Positions 22,172 to 32,640 of a DNA stretch of 64,000 nt are shown one piece after another. The notes under the pieces were generated by a model that was not told where the DNA came from, searched no databases, and worked only from the letters and a program-made list of their open reading frames with translations. The first letter of the stretch is position 1, and every line of letters starts with the position of its first letter. The translations under genes and the position numbers were made by a program. This DNA comes from Elymus sibiricus. Its lineage: Eukaryota > Streptophyta > Magnoliopsida > Poales > Poaceae. Where the stretch lies: assembly GCA_039707655.1 (NCBI GenBank), contig CM077666.1, forward strand, positions 282,089,166 to 282,153,165. Reading direction: 5' to 3'.

Positions 22172-23215
22172 ATGGAATTGAGGTTGCCTCATATGCTTCA
22201 TCTTTTTAATGTCTTTCGTGAAAATGATGGAAAGGAAAATTGTGCTCAAGTGTTAGAAGAAGAAGTTATCAAAATGTTTGGCACTAAATCTTTGAATAAT
22301 GAGCATGATAGAAATATTGTTAGTATGAATTCTCTGAATATTCATGATGCTAATGATATGCAAAGCTACAAGCTTGGGGATGCTATGTTTGATGAAGATG
22401 ATATGTTTAGTCCCCCAAGTTTTGATGAGCAAATTTGTTATGATAATGACATGCCTACTATCTACGATGATTATGATGATGACATGTATGCTATAAAGAG
22501 TGATAGTAACCATGAAACTTGTCATCATGATTTTAATATTCAAAGTGGTTTTGTCAATCAAGTATCTCATGATAGTTATTTTGTTGAGTTTGCTCCCACT
22601 ATTATGAATGAGAAGAAAATTGCTTATGTGGTGAGTAGTAAAACTTCTATGCTAGTGGATCATGAAAATAATGCTTTATGTGATGGTTATATTGTTGAAT
22701 TCATTCATGATGAAAGCATGCCTCCTATTTATGATGATTATTGTGATGACATGTATGCTATAAAGAATAATGATAACCATGAAACTTGTCATCATGATTT
22801 TAATTTTCAATTGGATTATGCTTCACATGATAGTTATTTTGTTGAGTTTGCTCCCACTACTATTGATGAGAATAAAATTGCTTATGTGGTGAGTAGTAAA
22901 TTTTCTATGCTTGTAGATCATGAAAAGAATGCTTTATGTGCTGGTTATATTGTGAAATTCCTTCATGATGCTACTGAAAATTATTATGAGGGAGGAACAT
23001 ATGCTTGTAGGAATTGCAATAATATCAAGTTTCCTCTCTATGTGTTCAAAGTTTTGAAGTTATGCTTGTTTTACCTTCCTATGCTAGTTGATTATTGCTC
23101 CCATAAATTGTTTGTTCGCAAGATCCCTATGCATAGGAAGTGGGTTAGACTTAAATGTGCTTGTCATGAGATTCATGATGCTCTTTTGCATGTTTCAATT
23201 ATTATTCCTTTGTGA
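22172..23215 (+). CDS. Intact 347-codon ORF of element F, unknown function
   Basis: The longest undamaged ORF in the window. The protein is acidic, rich in Asp, Met, Tyr and His. Residues ~94-182 and ~183-267 are two tandem copies of one module; each has a (T/P)IYDDY start, an HETCHHDF Cys/His motif and an AYVVSSK segment. The C-terminus (after a CRNCNN CxxC) is hydrophobic then basic (KLCLFYLPMLVDYC, RKIPMHRKWVRLKC). No gag, protease or RT motif, no CCHC knuckle and no signal peptide. It begins about 100 bases after the PBS, the usual gag position. An AAGCTTGGGGATGC motif identical to the PPT is embedded at 22370-22383 and codes for KLGDA. It may be a gag-like structural protein or a captured sequence; I cannot tell. 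Confidence 0.7.
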   Translation: MELRLPHMLHLFNVFRENDGKENCAQVLEEEVIKMFGTKSLNNEHDRNIVSMNSLNIHDANDMQSYKLGDAMFDEDDMFSPPSFDEQICYDNDMPTIYDDYDDDMYAIKSDSNHETCHHDFNIQSGFVNQVSHDSYFVEFAPTIMNEKKIAYVVSSKTSMLVDHENNALCDGYIVEFIHDESMPPIYDDYCDDMYAIKNNDNHETCHHDFNFQLDYASHDSYFVEFAPTTIDENKIAYVVSSKFSMLVDHEKNALCAGYIVKFLHDATENYYEGGTYACRNCNNIKFPLYVFKVLKLCLFYLPMLVDYCSHKLFVRKIPMHRKWVRLKCACHEIHDALLHVSIIIPL

Positions 23216-26200
23216 GCATCATTGAAATCATCATGCCTAGCTAAAAGGCATTAAAGAAAAGCGCTTGTTGGGAGGCAACCCAACACTTTTCCTTCCGGTT
23301 TTTGAGTGTTCACATGATTAAGCTACTGTATTAATCATGTTTTGTGTATTTTATTTCAATAAAGTGCCAAGTAAAGCCTTTGGGGTAGTGTGGATGATAG
23401 TTGACTTGATTCTGTGCAAAAACAGAAACCTTTTCTCTCAGTCCAGGAATTGTGTAAATTCACTGGAACGTGATTTTGATCTGAAATTTTTACACATGAT
23501 TGATATACAAATTTCCTAGATTTTCCTAATTGTTTAGAATTTTTAGAGACAGTGAAGTATGGTTACACTACAGATCTTCACAGACTGTTCTGTTTTTGAC
23601 AGATTCTGTTTTGCATGCATAGTTTGCTTGTTTTAGTGTTCCCATAGCTTATATTCAGTGGTATAATTATGGGAATGGTATAATACAGTAGGTATCATGT
23701 GGGAACAGTTATGAATCTTGTCTTGACAGTACCTAAGTGAATGATCTTTATTTATTACACTAACCCATCTCACCAAGTTCCGTTAAGTTTTGTGTGATTG
23801 AAGTTTTCAAGTTTTGGGTGAGACACCGATATGAGAAGAATAAGGAGTGACAAGAACCTAAGCTTGGGGATGCCCAAGGCACCCCCAAGGTAATATCCAA
23901 CGAAGACTCAAGCGCCTAAGCTTGGGGATGCCCCGGAAGGCTTCCCCTCTTTCGTCTTCAACACTATCGGTATATCTTACTTGGAGCTATATTTTTATTC
24001 GTCACATAATATGAGTTTTGCTTGCAGCATCATTTTATTTTCTTGTTCTCTGTTAGGTGTTATTTATAATCTTGTTTTTCAATAAAAAGTTCCAAGAATT
24101 GCCTTAGGATGCTTGCATTGCATGTTTTGATGAGTGCTGTGTAAAAACAGAAACTTTGGCTGTAGTGTTTGAATTTTAATATTTTACTGGAACGTGGAAA
24201 GTTTCTGAAATTTTTACACAGTATTTTAATATAAATTTTATAGCTTTTCATAAATTTTCATAATTTTTGTAGTTACTGAAGTACACTGGTTTAATAAATA
24301 GCTACAGACTATTCTGTTTGGACAGATTGCTGTCATAGTTTCGTTATCTACTTATCCTATAGTTTCCATAGCCTATATTGGTAGATATAAATTGGGGAAA
24401 TGATAGTATACAGTACCTAATGTTTGAAAATTATTGTGCAACTTGTCTTGGCAGTACATAAAGTGTTGATTTATTATTATGTGTACTAACCTATCTAACG
24501 AGTTCTTTTCAAGTTTTGTGTGGAAGATGTTTTTGAGAATAGGTGAAACCATGATATGAGAGGATTGAATGAGATACAAAAGCTCAAGATTGGGGATGCC
24601 CAAGGCACCCCAAGTAAATATTTCAAGAAGTCTCAAGCATCTAAGCTTGGGGATGCTACGCATCCCACCTCTCTTCATCAACAATTATCGGTTAGCCTAT
24701 GTTGAGCCTAAATTTTCATTCATTCACATGATGCGTGCTATTCTTGGAGTGCTATTTTTATTTTGCTTGCTGTTGAATAAAATACTCAGATCTGAAAATA
24801 TTTATTGAGAGAGAGAGAGTCCTCACATAGCTCCTTAATTGTTTGACTACTCATTGATCTTCACTTATATCTTTTGAGAGTAGCTTGCCATTTCCTCTCA
24901 TGCTTCACTTATACCTTTTTGAGAGGTGAAATTTTTATGCTCTTGTACTTCACTTAAATTTGTTTGAGCTTGTCAAAAAAGCAATGGCAATATATGAAAC
25001 TAGTCCCAAAGTGATAGATATCCAAGGAGGATATAATAAAAACTTTCATGAAGACCATGGGACAAATTAAACTTAATTCTTTGTAATAGTTTTTAAACAT
25101 GATGATAGTAATATGTGAGTCGTGCTAGTGAGTAATAATGCTTAGTAGGAATATTGGTGTTAAGGTTTTTGATTCCCTAAGCATGCACGAAATTCAATAG
25201 TTATGCAATGAAGTTACATCCTTCTTGTGGTGCATTATTCGGTGTTAGTTATGACTCAATGCTCACTTATGTGAATTTTCGTTTCTTGGTTTGGTTGCTT
25301 CCCAATCTCTTTGCTAGCCTCCACTTGTACTAAGTAGAAATACTACTTGTGCATACAAAATCCTTAAACCAAGTTTTGCCTTATGAGTCCACCATACCTA
25401 CCTATATGCGGTATTTCCATGCCGTTCCAAGCAAATTTGTATGTGCCATCTCCAAATTTTCAAAATAAATGTTCTCTTTTGTGTGCCCGGACCGCTCATG
25501 AAACGGTGGGGAGTATCCAATATTTTTCCATGCTAGGTGTGTTATTCTCACGATATGTGTTGATTCACTATCATTCACGAGAAAGTGGCTGGTATTCGGG
25601 GTGCCCAGTCCCATGCTCAAAAATCAAATCAAAAAAATAATCAAACAAAACTCCCCCCAGGATTGTTGTTTGTATGGATGGTACATGTGGATTTGGCTCG
25701 CCGTGGAGTGTGATTGAACGGTGGAGGGGGAGTAAAAACTTTACCATTCTATTTGGGAACCGCCTATAATGTATCTAGCATGGAAAGTATTGTGAGCTAC
25801 TTCATCGTTTTCATTGATAGGACAAGCATGCCACTCAAAATATTTTTCTCTCTCAATTTAAACCTTGAGCTCTGGCACCTCTGCAAATCCCTACTTCCCT
25901 CTGCAAAGGGCCTATCTATTTACTTTATGCAATTTTTATTTTTGCTTTGAGTCTCCATCTTCTCTTATAAGCACCAACTAGGGGGCACTATGATCGTACT
26001 TGAGCATTGAGCATAGCTAATATTTGAGTGTGTTTCATGAATGGATCAATGATTGAGCATGATGGGCTAGGGATAACTTTCTTTAGTGTTGATATTTTGA
26101 AAGACATGGCTGCTTGTTGATATGCTTGAGTATTGAAGTCATTATGCTAAAACTATACTATTGCTTTGAATCATTTACAAGTCCAAATGTCCATGCTATG

Positions 26201-26296
26201 CAAAGAATAAAATAATATGATGACCATGTTGGGTAGCATTCACACTTCATAAATTATTTCTTTTATCATTTACCAACTCGAGGACGAGCAGGAATT
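23216..26296 (+). other. Element F 3' non-coding region with PPT-like repeats
   Basis: About 3.1 kb without a supported gene. It holds AAGCTTGGGGATGC at 23860-23873, 23918-23931 and 24643-24656 and a one-base variant at 24586-24599. From about 24960 on it parallels the reverse complement of element G (39300-41000), for example the GGATATAATAAAAACTTTCAT phrase. Confidence 0.6.
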
Positions 26297-26310
26297 AAGC
26301 TTGGGGATGC
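26297..26310 (+). other. Polypurine tract, element F
   Basis: AAGCTTGGGGATGC directly abuts the right LTR. Element G has the same tract in the same position on the minus strand (39307-39294). Confidence 0.7.
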
Positions 26311-27944
26311 TGATACATCTCCAATGTATCTATAATTTATGAACTATTCATGCCATGTTTACAATAATTCTATATGATTTTGGTATGATTTTATTAGAAC
26401 TAACCCGGACTAATGCTATTTTCAGCAGAGCTACCGTGGTGTTGTTTTAGTGCAGAAATAAAAGTTCTCGGAATGAGCTGAAAATTTACAGAGAATATTT
26501 TTGGAAAATATAAAAAATACTGGAGTGAAGAGTCACCAGAGGGAAAGGCCGAGGAAGCCACAAGCCACAGGGGCGCCCCCCCTAGGGCGCGCCCCCTAGC
26601 TTGTGACTTCCTCAGGAACCTTCTGGACATGGGACCGCCGCCAATAATTCATATAAATACAGAAACCTCCGAAAATACACCTAGATCGGGAGTTTCGCCA
26701 CCGCAAGCCTCCAGAGCCATGAAAAACCAATCGGGAGCCCGTTCCGGCACCCTGCCGGAGGGGGAAACCATCACCGGAGGCCATCATCATCATCCCAGCA
26801 GTCTCCATGACGAGGAGGGAGTAGTTCACCCTTGGGGCTGAGGGTATGTACCAGTAGCTATGTGTTTGATCTCTCTCTCTCTCTTGGTCTTGAGATGGCA
26901 CGATCTTGATGTACCGCGAGCTTTATTGATATAGAAGAATCATATGGAGTTTTCCCCTCTCTATCTTCTTGTGATGAATTGAGTTTTCCCTTTGAAGTTT
27001 TCTTATCGGATTGAGTCTTTAAGGATTTGAGAACACTTGGTCTATGTCTTGCGATGGGATATCTGTGGTGACAATGGGATGTTCTATTGATCCACTTGAT
27101 GTATGTTTTGGTGATCAACTTGCGGGTTCCGTGACCTTGGGAATCTATGCATAGGGGTTGGCACATGTTTTCATCTTGACTCTCCGGTAGAAACTTTGGG
27201 GCATTCTTTAAAGTTCTTTGTGTTGGATTGAATATGATGAATCTGAAATTATGTGATGCATATCATATAATCATGCCCATGGGTACTTGTGGTGACATTG
27301 GAGTATCTAGGTGACATTAGGGTTTTGGTTGATGTGTATCTTAAGGTGTTATTTTAGTACGAACTCTAGGGCTGTTTGTGATACTTATAGGAATAGCTCA
27401 TATGATTGATCGGAAAAGATAACTTTGAGGTGGTTTCGTACCCTACAATAATTTCTTTGTTTGTTCTCCGCTATTTGTGACTTTGGAGTGAACTCTTTGT
27501 CGCACGTGACGGATTTACATATGATTCAACTATGTTAGTATTGTTGAGAGAACTTGCACTAGTGAAAGTATGAACCCTAGGCCTTGTTTCTAAGCATTGC
27601 AATACTGTTTGTGCTCACTTTTGTTACTTGCTACCTTGCTGTTTTTATATTTTTAGATTGTAAAAACCTATATCTACCATCCTTATTACACTTGTATCAC
27701 CATCTCTTCGCCGAACTAGTGCACCTATACAATTTACCATTGTATTGGGTGTGTTGGGGACACAAGAGACTCTTTGTTATTTGATTGCAGGGTTGCTTGA
27801 GAGAGACCATCTTCATCCTACACCACCCATGGATTGATAAACCTTAGGTCATCCACTTGAGGGAAATTTGCTACTGTCCTACAAAACTCTGCGCTTGGAG
27901 GCCCAACACGAGTCTACAAGAAGAAGGTTGTGTAGTAGACATCA
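26311..27944 (+). repeat. Element F right LTR
   Basis: Starts TGATACATCTCCAATG and ends TAGACATCA. Same layout as the left LTR, including the GC-rich CCCCCCCTAGGGCGC segment near 26575. Confidence 0.9.
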
Positions 27945-27949
27945 ACGGC

Positions 27950-28010
27950 CCAGGGGAAGCGCGCCGGGACGAATGCCCCTGGAGCGGAAGAGCGGCGCCG
28001 CGGCGGCTGG
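27950..28010 (+). other. Element B sequence resuming after F
   Basis: Short stretch between the F target duplication and the end of the antisense B3 gene. Nothing else seen. Confidence 0.5.
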
Positions 28011-28781
28011 CTACCCCCCGAGACCCGGGGCGCGCCGGTGTGGCAGCGCGTTGTAGCTGTTGTCGCTGCTGTCGCTCGGGCTTCCTTCGGAGGGGGTGTC
28101 ACTGCTGCTGGAGGCGCGGTGCCTGTCATGAAGGGCAAGCTCATCTCCAAGATCACCATGGCCGACGTCTTCCGGGCAGCACCCCAGGCGCTCGCCCTCT
28201 TCCCCGAAGATCTTGACGAAGAGCGTCGCCTCCCCATCATGCTTGAAGTGGAGGGTGTGCCTCCCCTTCAGACCACGAGCACGGGCGAACGCTTTCCACC
28301 CGCGGTTCAGGTACACGTAGCATCCGGGTGTGACCTCGACCTCCACCCAAGACGCCGTGCTGCAATAGCCGTCGGCCTGTAGCCATAGGCCGGCAGGCCC
28401 TCCGGCCGGCAGTGCCCTCACGAAGGAGTTTGGGAGCTAGAACCAAGCGGCCTCTGGCCTCTCCGCCCACACCACGAACTCCTGGCCCGTGTCGGCCGAA
28501 TGAAGCCGCGGGCGCTGCGGCCGGGTGGCCACCGCCGACCTCCCACCTCGGTTGCCACCGTCTCGGCCACTGTGCCCGCCCGCGTTGGACGGCGTCCCAC
28601 CACGGCCGCCGATGTTCATCCCAGGGCGCGCAGGAACACGGCCGCGCTTGCCGGGAGACAGCGTCGGTGTCACGGCATACTTCCGGGGGCGACCGTGGCC
28701 CCTCCTGGGCGGCGGAGTGGCAGGATCCTTCCCGGAAGCCTTTCCCTTCTCGGCAGCAGAGAACTTCCTCACCGGCGCCAT
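28011..28781 (-). pseudogene. Antisense B3 DNA-binding-domain gene carried by element B
   Basis: A minus-strand frame from ATG at 28781 to a stop at 28011, 256 codons, with one in-frame TAG at codon 115 (28439-28437), most likely from CAG. Residues 26-35 include GHGRPRK, an AT-hook-like basic motif, followed by a Gly/Arg-rich stretch. The plant B3 DNA-binding domain covers about residues 102-200: LPNSFVRALP, GGPAGLWLQADG, VYLNRGWKAFARARGLKGRH, LHFKHDGEATLFVKIFG. A Ser/Asp-rich tail follows. In host genomes B3 proteins are DNA-binding regulators. Here the gene lies between integrase and the 3' LTR, in reverse, the place where Tat-branch elements carry extra ORFs. The upstream frame extends beyond the chosen Met to 29060; I chose 28781 because the basic N-terminus starts there. 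Confidence 0.75.
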
Positions 28782-29155
28782 GACTGGGAAGCGACGGTTC
28801 GAGGGGTATGAAGGCAAGGAAGACGAAGATGAGTGAGGGTTTTCTTGCCCTTTCCCGCTTATATGCAGCCAAAGACCGCCCAGCGCCTCCTCGCGTTCTG
28901 GGGTGTGCGGCCTCTGAAGGGTCGCATTTGCGTGGCCCGAAGCAGCGGCAACATTCAATGGGAGGAAATTATGGCCGGCGCTGCACCTGGGCGTCGAGTC
29001 AATTTGACTAGGAGCGGTTCCGGACGCCCTCGGGGAGCGGAGGCGTCGCTGTCCGGGCATTCGAAGCGTGTAAAGCCTGGCCCGCAGGCATTTGGGGGCC
29101 CGTGATGCTTCGGGCCATCCTTGAGGTTTCGCCCAAAAGCCAGCTCGAGCGCGCC
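28782..29155. other. Element B spacer between B3 gene and PPT
   Basis: GC-rich. It would be the 5' flank of the antisense B3 gene. No clear promoter motif or other gene seen. Confidence 0.4.
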
Positions 29156-29172
29156 TTGGTCCCGGGGGCTAC
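29156..29172 (+). other. Polypurine tract-like sequence, element B
   Basis: TTGGTCCCGGGGGCTAC abuts the right LTR at 29173. Similar to the tracts of elements A and C. Confidence 0.5.
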
Positions 29173-30078
29173 TGTCGACGTTCTGAGAACGGGGGTACCC
29201 AGACCTGCCTGCCTATGGCCCAAGGCATGGCCCACTTCATCAACCAACATGGCCGGGCATGGCCCCACTCAAGGCAAGGCCCTCACGAGGGCCCTAGGCT
29301 CGCGAGGAGGAGCAGCATCAAGACCAGCCAGGGATGGGCCTCCTAAGGCCCCCTCCGGAGCGGCGGAGATCTCTATGCAAGGCCCGGCCTCAGGAGTCAA
29401 GGGTGACGCAAGGAAGGACAGGCGGGCGCCAGCGTGCCAGACGGCGCAGTTTCCCCTTTGGTGCAAAGGGAGCAGAGACGTATGCGGGTTCCCAAAGCAC
29501 CCCCAAAGGTTTCCATTCCGGTGCAACAAGACCGCGACCACCAGCCCCGCAGGGCGGATGTCATCATTGAGCCCATCCCTGCGCCGTCGACAGCTACTTT
29601 GCAGGCGAAGAACGCCTTTGGGCAGGGCGGGCACGTACTCCTGTCCCCCTTCAAAATTGGCCGTTGTGGGATCCCTTCCAGCCATTACGATAAGGGAAGA
29701 GGACCCGAGCCACCGCTATATATATAGAGGGTAGGCTGCACTGTAGAGAGGCCCGAATCCATCCCACCACTCATCCATCACCGAGCCACAGAGGGCCTCA
29801 AACACCACAAGGGGAGCCCTCGCGAGGCTCTAAAACACTGTACTAGTTCATCCACCCCACCTCCTCGAGAGGCAATCCACCAAAGTAGGAGTAGGGTATT
29901 ACGCTTTGCAGTGGCCCAAACCTGGGTAAACTATCGTGTTCATCTTCTTCCTCGTCATCATGCGAGTTTGTTGTTGTGTTCATCGAGTAGCGAGCTAGGT
30001 TGGGCGAGGCTGTAGGGGATCTTCACACACGCCCTTGTGTTCGAATCTTAAGGGTTTTGCGGAGCCCAAAATCCGACA
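29173..30078 (+). repeat. Element B right (3') LTR
   Basis: 906 bases, TGTCGACGTTCTGAG to CCGACA, followed by the duplication AGCTC. Closely similar to the left LTR. Confidence 0.9.
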
Positions 30079-30357
30079 AGCTCGACAACGCCTGCCGCAG
30101 CCGGCTGCCGCCGACGAACGCAACCGTAGTTTCCACAGTGCAAGCATAATCAGGCATTCGAAATTCAATCGAGCATTTACCTGCTCAAATTGGTACAATG
30201 CATAGTTCACGGAGTAATTTACAAAACATTAGCTCGCTATTAATTTTACATCAATATAATACATATGAACTGCAATTGCACAGAAGTGCTATTGCCCCTA
30301 ACGCCGACCCAGCATGCACAGCTGCCATCGTCCATCATTATCGTGTCGTTCCTTGGC

Positions 30358-30741
30358 TCAGGAGGACAGAAGGTCACCAAGTCGATGACCTACACCCAGT
30401 CCTCCCCCAGCGTCCGGAGCTGCGTCCTCCTCCATCTGGGACATAAGCATGCGCCCCATGCGGCGGCCACTGACGCAGTTGTCCTTGCGGCGTCGTGGTT
30501 CCTGCTCCGCCACCCGCACCATCCGGCGCACTCTGCGGCCAGCCCGCAATATTGCCCGCTGGCGATCGCTAGCTGCTTTCAAGACTACCCTGGCTAACTT
30601 CTTGGCTTGCTCATGTCATGATTCCTGCCTCGTCTGACTATCGTCAGGAGAGGTAGCGGCATGGCCGTCGATCCTCAAGCCGACCATCGTGCACGCAGCC
30701 TCGATTCTGCCGTCGCCCAACTCCATCATGTCGTCGGCCAT
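30358..30741 (-). pseudogene. Small basic ORF in element K
   Basis: ATG at 30741-30739, 128 codons to a stop at 30358, with one TGA at codon 42 (30618-30616), a likely CGA to TGA change. N-terminus MADDMMELGDGRIEAA, middle strongly basic (RAGRRVRRMVRVAEQEPRRR), Gly-rich end. No domain recognised. It may be the first exon of a transposon gene. Confidence 0.3.
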
Positions 30742-31110
30742 TGGGGGTTTGATGGTGTGTGTGGCAACTAGCCAGGGGATCATTGACTAGCCGCCGCCGG
30801 CCATCGCTGTGGTTATTTATAGCTAGCTGCTGCCAAGGGGGTTGGGGATTTTATCATTTTATAATTTACCGCTGTGGCTGGCGCGTGTGCTTGTGTGGGA
30901 AGCATTTTCATGGTCTGTGAGTTCTTTTCTGTGCACACATAATCGCACACGGAACACATATAGCAATTGTCTGCAATCATGTATAGGGTCATAAATAAAT
31001 ATCACCACTCTTCTCTCTCCACCGGCTCTTTCCACTCTCGCACCCCCCCCCCCAAATGTGTCCTTCTTCTCCCCACTGTCCTTGCCTCCACAAAATCCTC
31101 AACATTAGAC

Positions 31111-31704
31111 ATGTCATCCGCGCGAAGGACCCCGCTACAGAGGAGCACACGGTTGAGCCAGGTACGCGCTGCTGAGGGTCCGGAGGCCTTGGTGGCGGTA
31201 CACGCTGCTGAGGGTCTGGAGGCCTTGGCAGCAATAGTGGAAAAGATGAAGGTTACATCAGATCGGTTGCGGGCAAGCGCGGTTCTGTACGCAGAACGCG
31301 TGGCTGTGGCCTTCGAAAGGGCATCATCCGTTGACCAGTTTGCCATTGCCTTGCTGGATCACGTAGATTTGGCCTCGATAAGGGCAGCAGCCTCCTTACT
31401 GCAGTCTCCTACCGCTCTAACATAGCGCGCAGCTCTTGACTATGTTGTTTACGACCACTTTGAATATCTCCTTCGTAAGTGGGCCGTACGCGGGCATTTG
31501 GCCGTGGACGAGATTTTCCATGAGACCGGAGCTACCGTGATGGGGTATGAGCAGAGGAAAGTCTGGGCCTATGAAGCATTCAAGAATATGGTCATCGCCG
31601 ACCCAAAAGCGGATCCTACTTCCATAGAGAGGATGTTGCATGAGTGCAGAAGCTATTTCTACATTGGCGAACCAATAGGCCAGCCCTGCAACAATGACGA
31701 TTAG
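31111..31704 (+). pseudogene. Ala/Glu-rich ORF in element K, one stop
   Basis: One frame of 198 codons with a single TAG at 31423-31425 (likely from CAG). I start at 31111 because upstream sequence is pyrimidine-rich and leader-like, although the frame is open from 30967. The protein has a 12-residue tandem repeat near its N-terminus (RAAEGPEALVAV then HAAEGLEALAAI), a helical middle and a C-terminal AVDEIFHETGATV and FYIGEPIGQPCNNDD. No recognised domain. Confidence 0.4.
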
Positions 31705-31779
31705 TAGCCATTTCCATTTTGCTGTTTTCTGAACCTTGCTGATATGTAATGTCGCTATTATGTTCTTTAGTCGATTATG

Positions 31780-32640
31780 TAGGAGTGCAAACGAAAATTT
31801 GTGCTATCACTTTCTAAATCAGGTGCTTATTACCATGAATCGTTTGTGTTATTTTCTGTCTTTCCACACAATTTAGATTACTGACCTATTTGCTGGGCAT
31901 CACACACATCTTGTTACGCCCAATTGTTTGTGTTATTTTGGCTCGCACATTTCATCCGAGCCAATGGTATGCCGTCTGTCACACACATCTTGATCTGTGC
32001 AACCGTTTGTGTAGGCAGCATACATGTTGTGCAGACAGAGCAAATCACAGTACACACGGACAAAACTACAAAACCCATTGGTGATGATTTCATCAATCAC
32101 TGAAAAATTGTATACCAGCAACCGTTTGCCCACAACACACACAGGTTATTAACACCAATCGTTTGTGTTATTTCTTGTGTTCGCACACGATTGTGATTAC
32201 TGACCTATTTGCCCTCTATCGCACACATCTTGTTATGCTGGATCGTTTGTGTTCTGCTATATCATCGCACACAGTTTATGTAGTGAATTGTGTGCCCTAT
32301 ATCGCACACATCTTGTTATACTGAATCGTTTGTGTTCTGCTATATTATTGCACATAGTTTGTAGTGATGAACTATGTGCCCACTATCGCACACATCTGGA
32401 TCTGTGTAACCATTTCTATTAACTTCGCTAATCACAAACGGTTCATAAGAACAAACTGTCTGTCGTAGGTCACACACGCAACAACTTTCTGAATCATATT
32501 TGATGGATCTGCCTTCGCACACAGTTCATGCCATTAGCGACGGAGCTTGAACTATACTGTTTGCGGTTCATGCATCGCACACAGTTTCGTCGAAGGGTCT
32601 ATAATTGATGTGTCACATTAGCAGCATCGTGCAGTAATGA
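31780..32640. repeat. Subterminal repeat zone of element K
   Basis: Many short units of the type CGCACACA(G/T)(C/T)TTGT and TCGTTTGTGTT in both orientations, for example at 32160, 32217, 32265, 32298, 32333, 32385 and 32570. Dense short subterminal repeats are usual binding sites for CACTA-type transposases. Confidence 0.5.

Larger units (their letters stand above)
20414..27944 (+). mobile_element. Element F: complete non-autonomous LTR retrotransposon nested in B
   Basis: LTRs 20414-22046 and 26311-27944 (1633 and 1634 bases) with the perfect target duplication ACGGC (20409-20413 and 27945-27949). PBS and PPT are present. The only long ORF (22172-23215) has no similarity I recognise to gag or pol, so the element must depend on enzymes from elsewhere. 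The LTRs are close over most of their length, so it is younger than A and, from nesting, younger than B. Confidence 0.92.
13469..30078 (+). mobile_element. Element B: gypsy LTR retrotransposon with dual RNase H, no gag, antisense B3 gene
   Basis: LTRs at 13469-14371 and 29173-30078 with target duplication AGCTC on both sides. Without the nested element F it is about 9.1 kb. Sense order: LTR, PBS, almost no gag (about 75 bases), protease, RT, RNase H, second RNase H, integrase, a long non-coding 3' region with hairpin repeats, an antisense B3-domain gene, PPT, LTR. The extra plant-type RNase H after the first one and extra ORFs near the 3' LTR are features of the Tat branch of plant Ty3/gypsy elements. 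Pol has six premature stops and one frameshift. Confidence 0.9.
30084..32640. mobile_element. Element K, right piece: CACTA-like DNA transposon
   Basis: Continues K after element B. It holds two small, opposing coding frames and then a long zone of subterminal repeats. The right end near 32640 is not fixed: no clean terminal inverted repeat or 3-bp duplication was found. A CACTA assignment rests on the subterminal repeat style only. Confidence 0.45.

Noticed and set aside
23860..24656. Regularly spaced 14-mers considered as a CRISPR-like array
   Set aside because: Spacing is irregular, the unit is the element's own polypurine tract, and the DNA is plant nuclear.
28412..28836. Plus-strand ORFs of about 100-120 codons over the B3 gene
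   Set aside because: Shadows of the minus-strand B3 reading frame.
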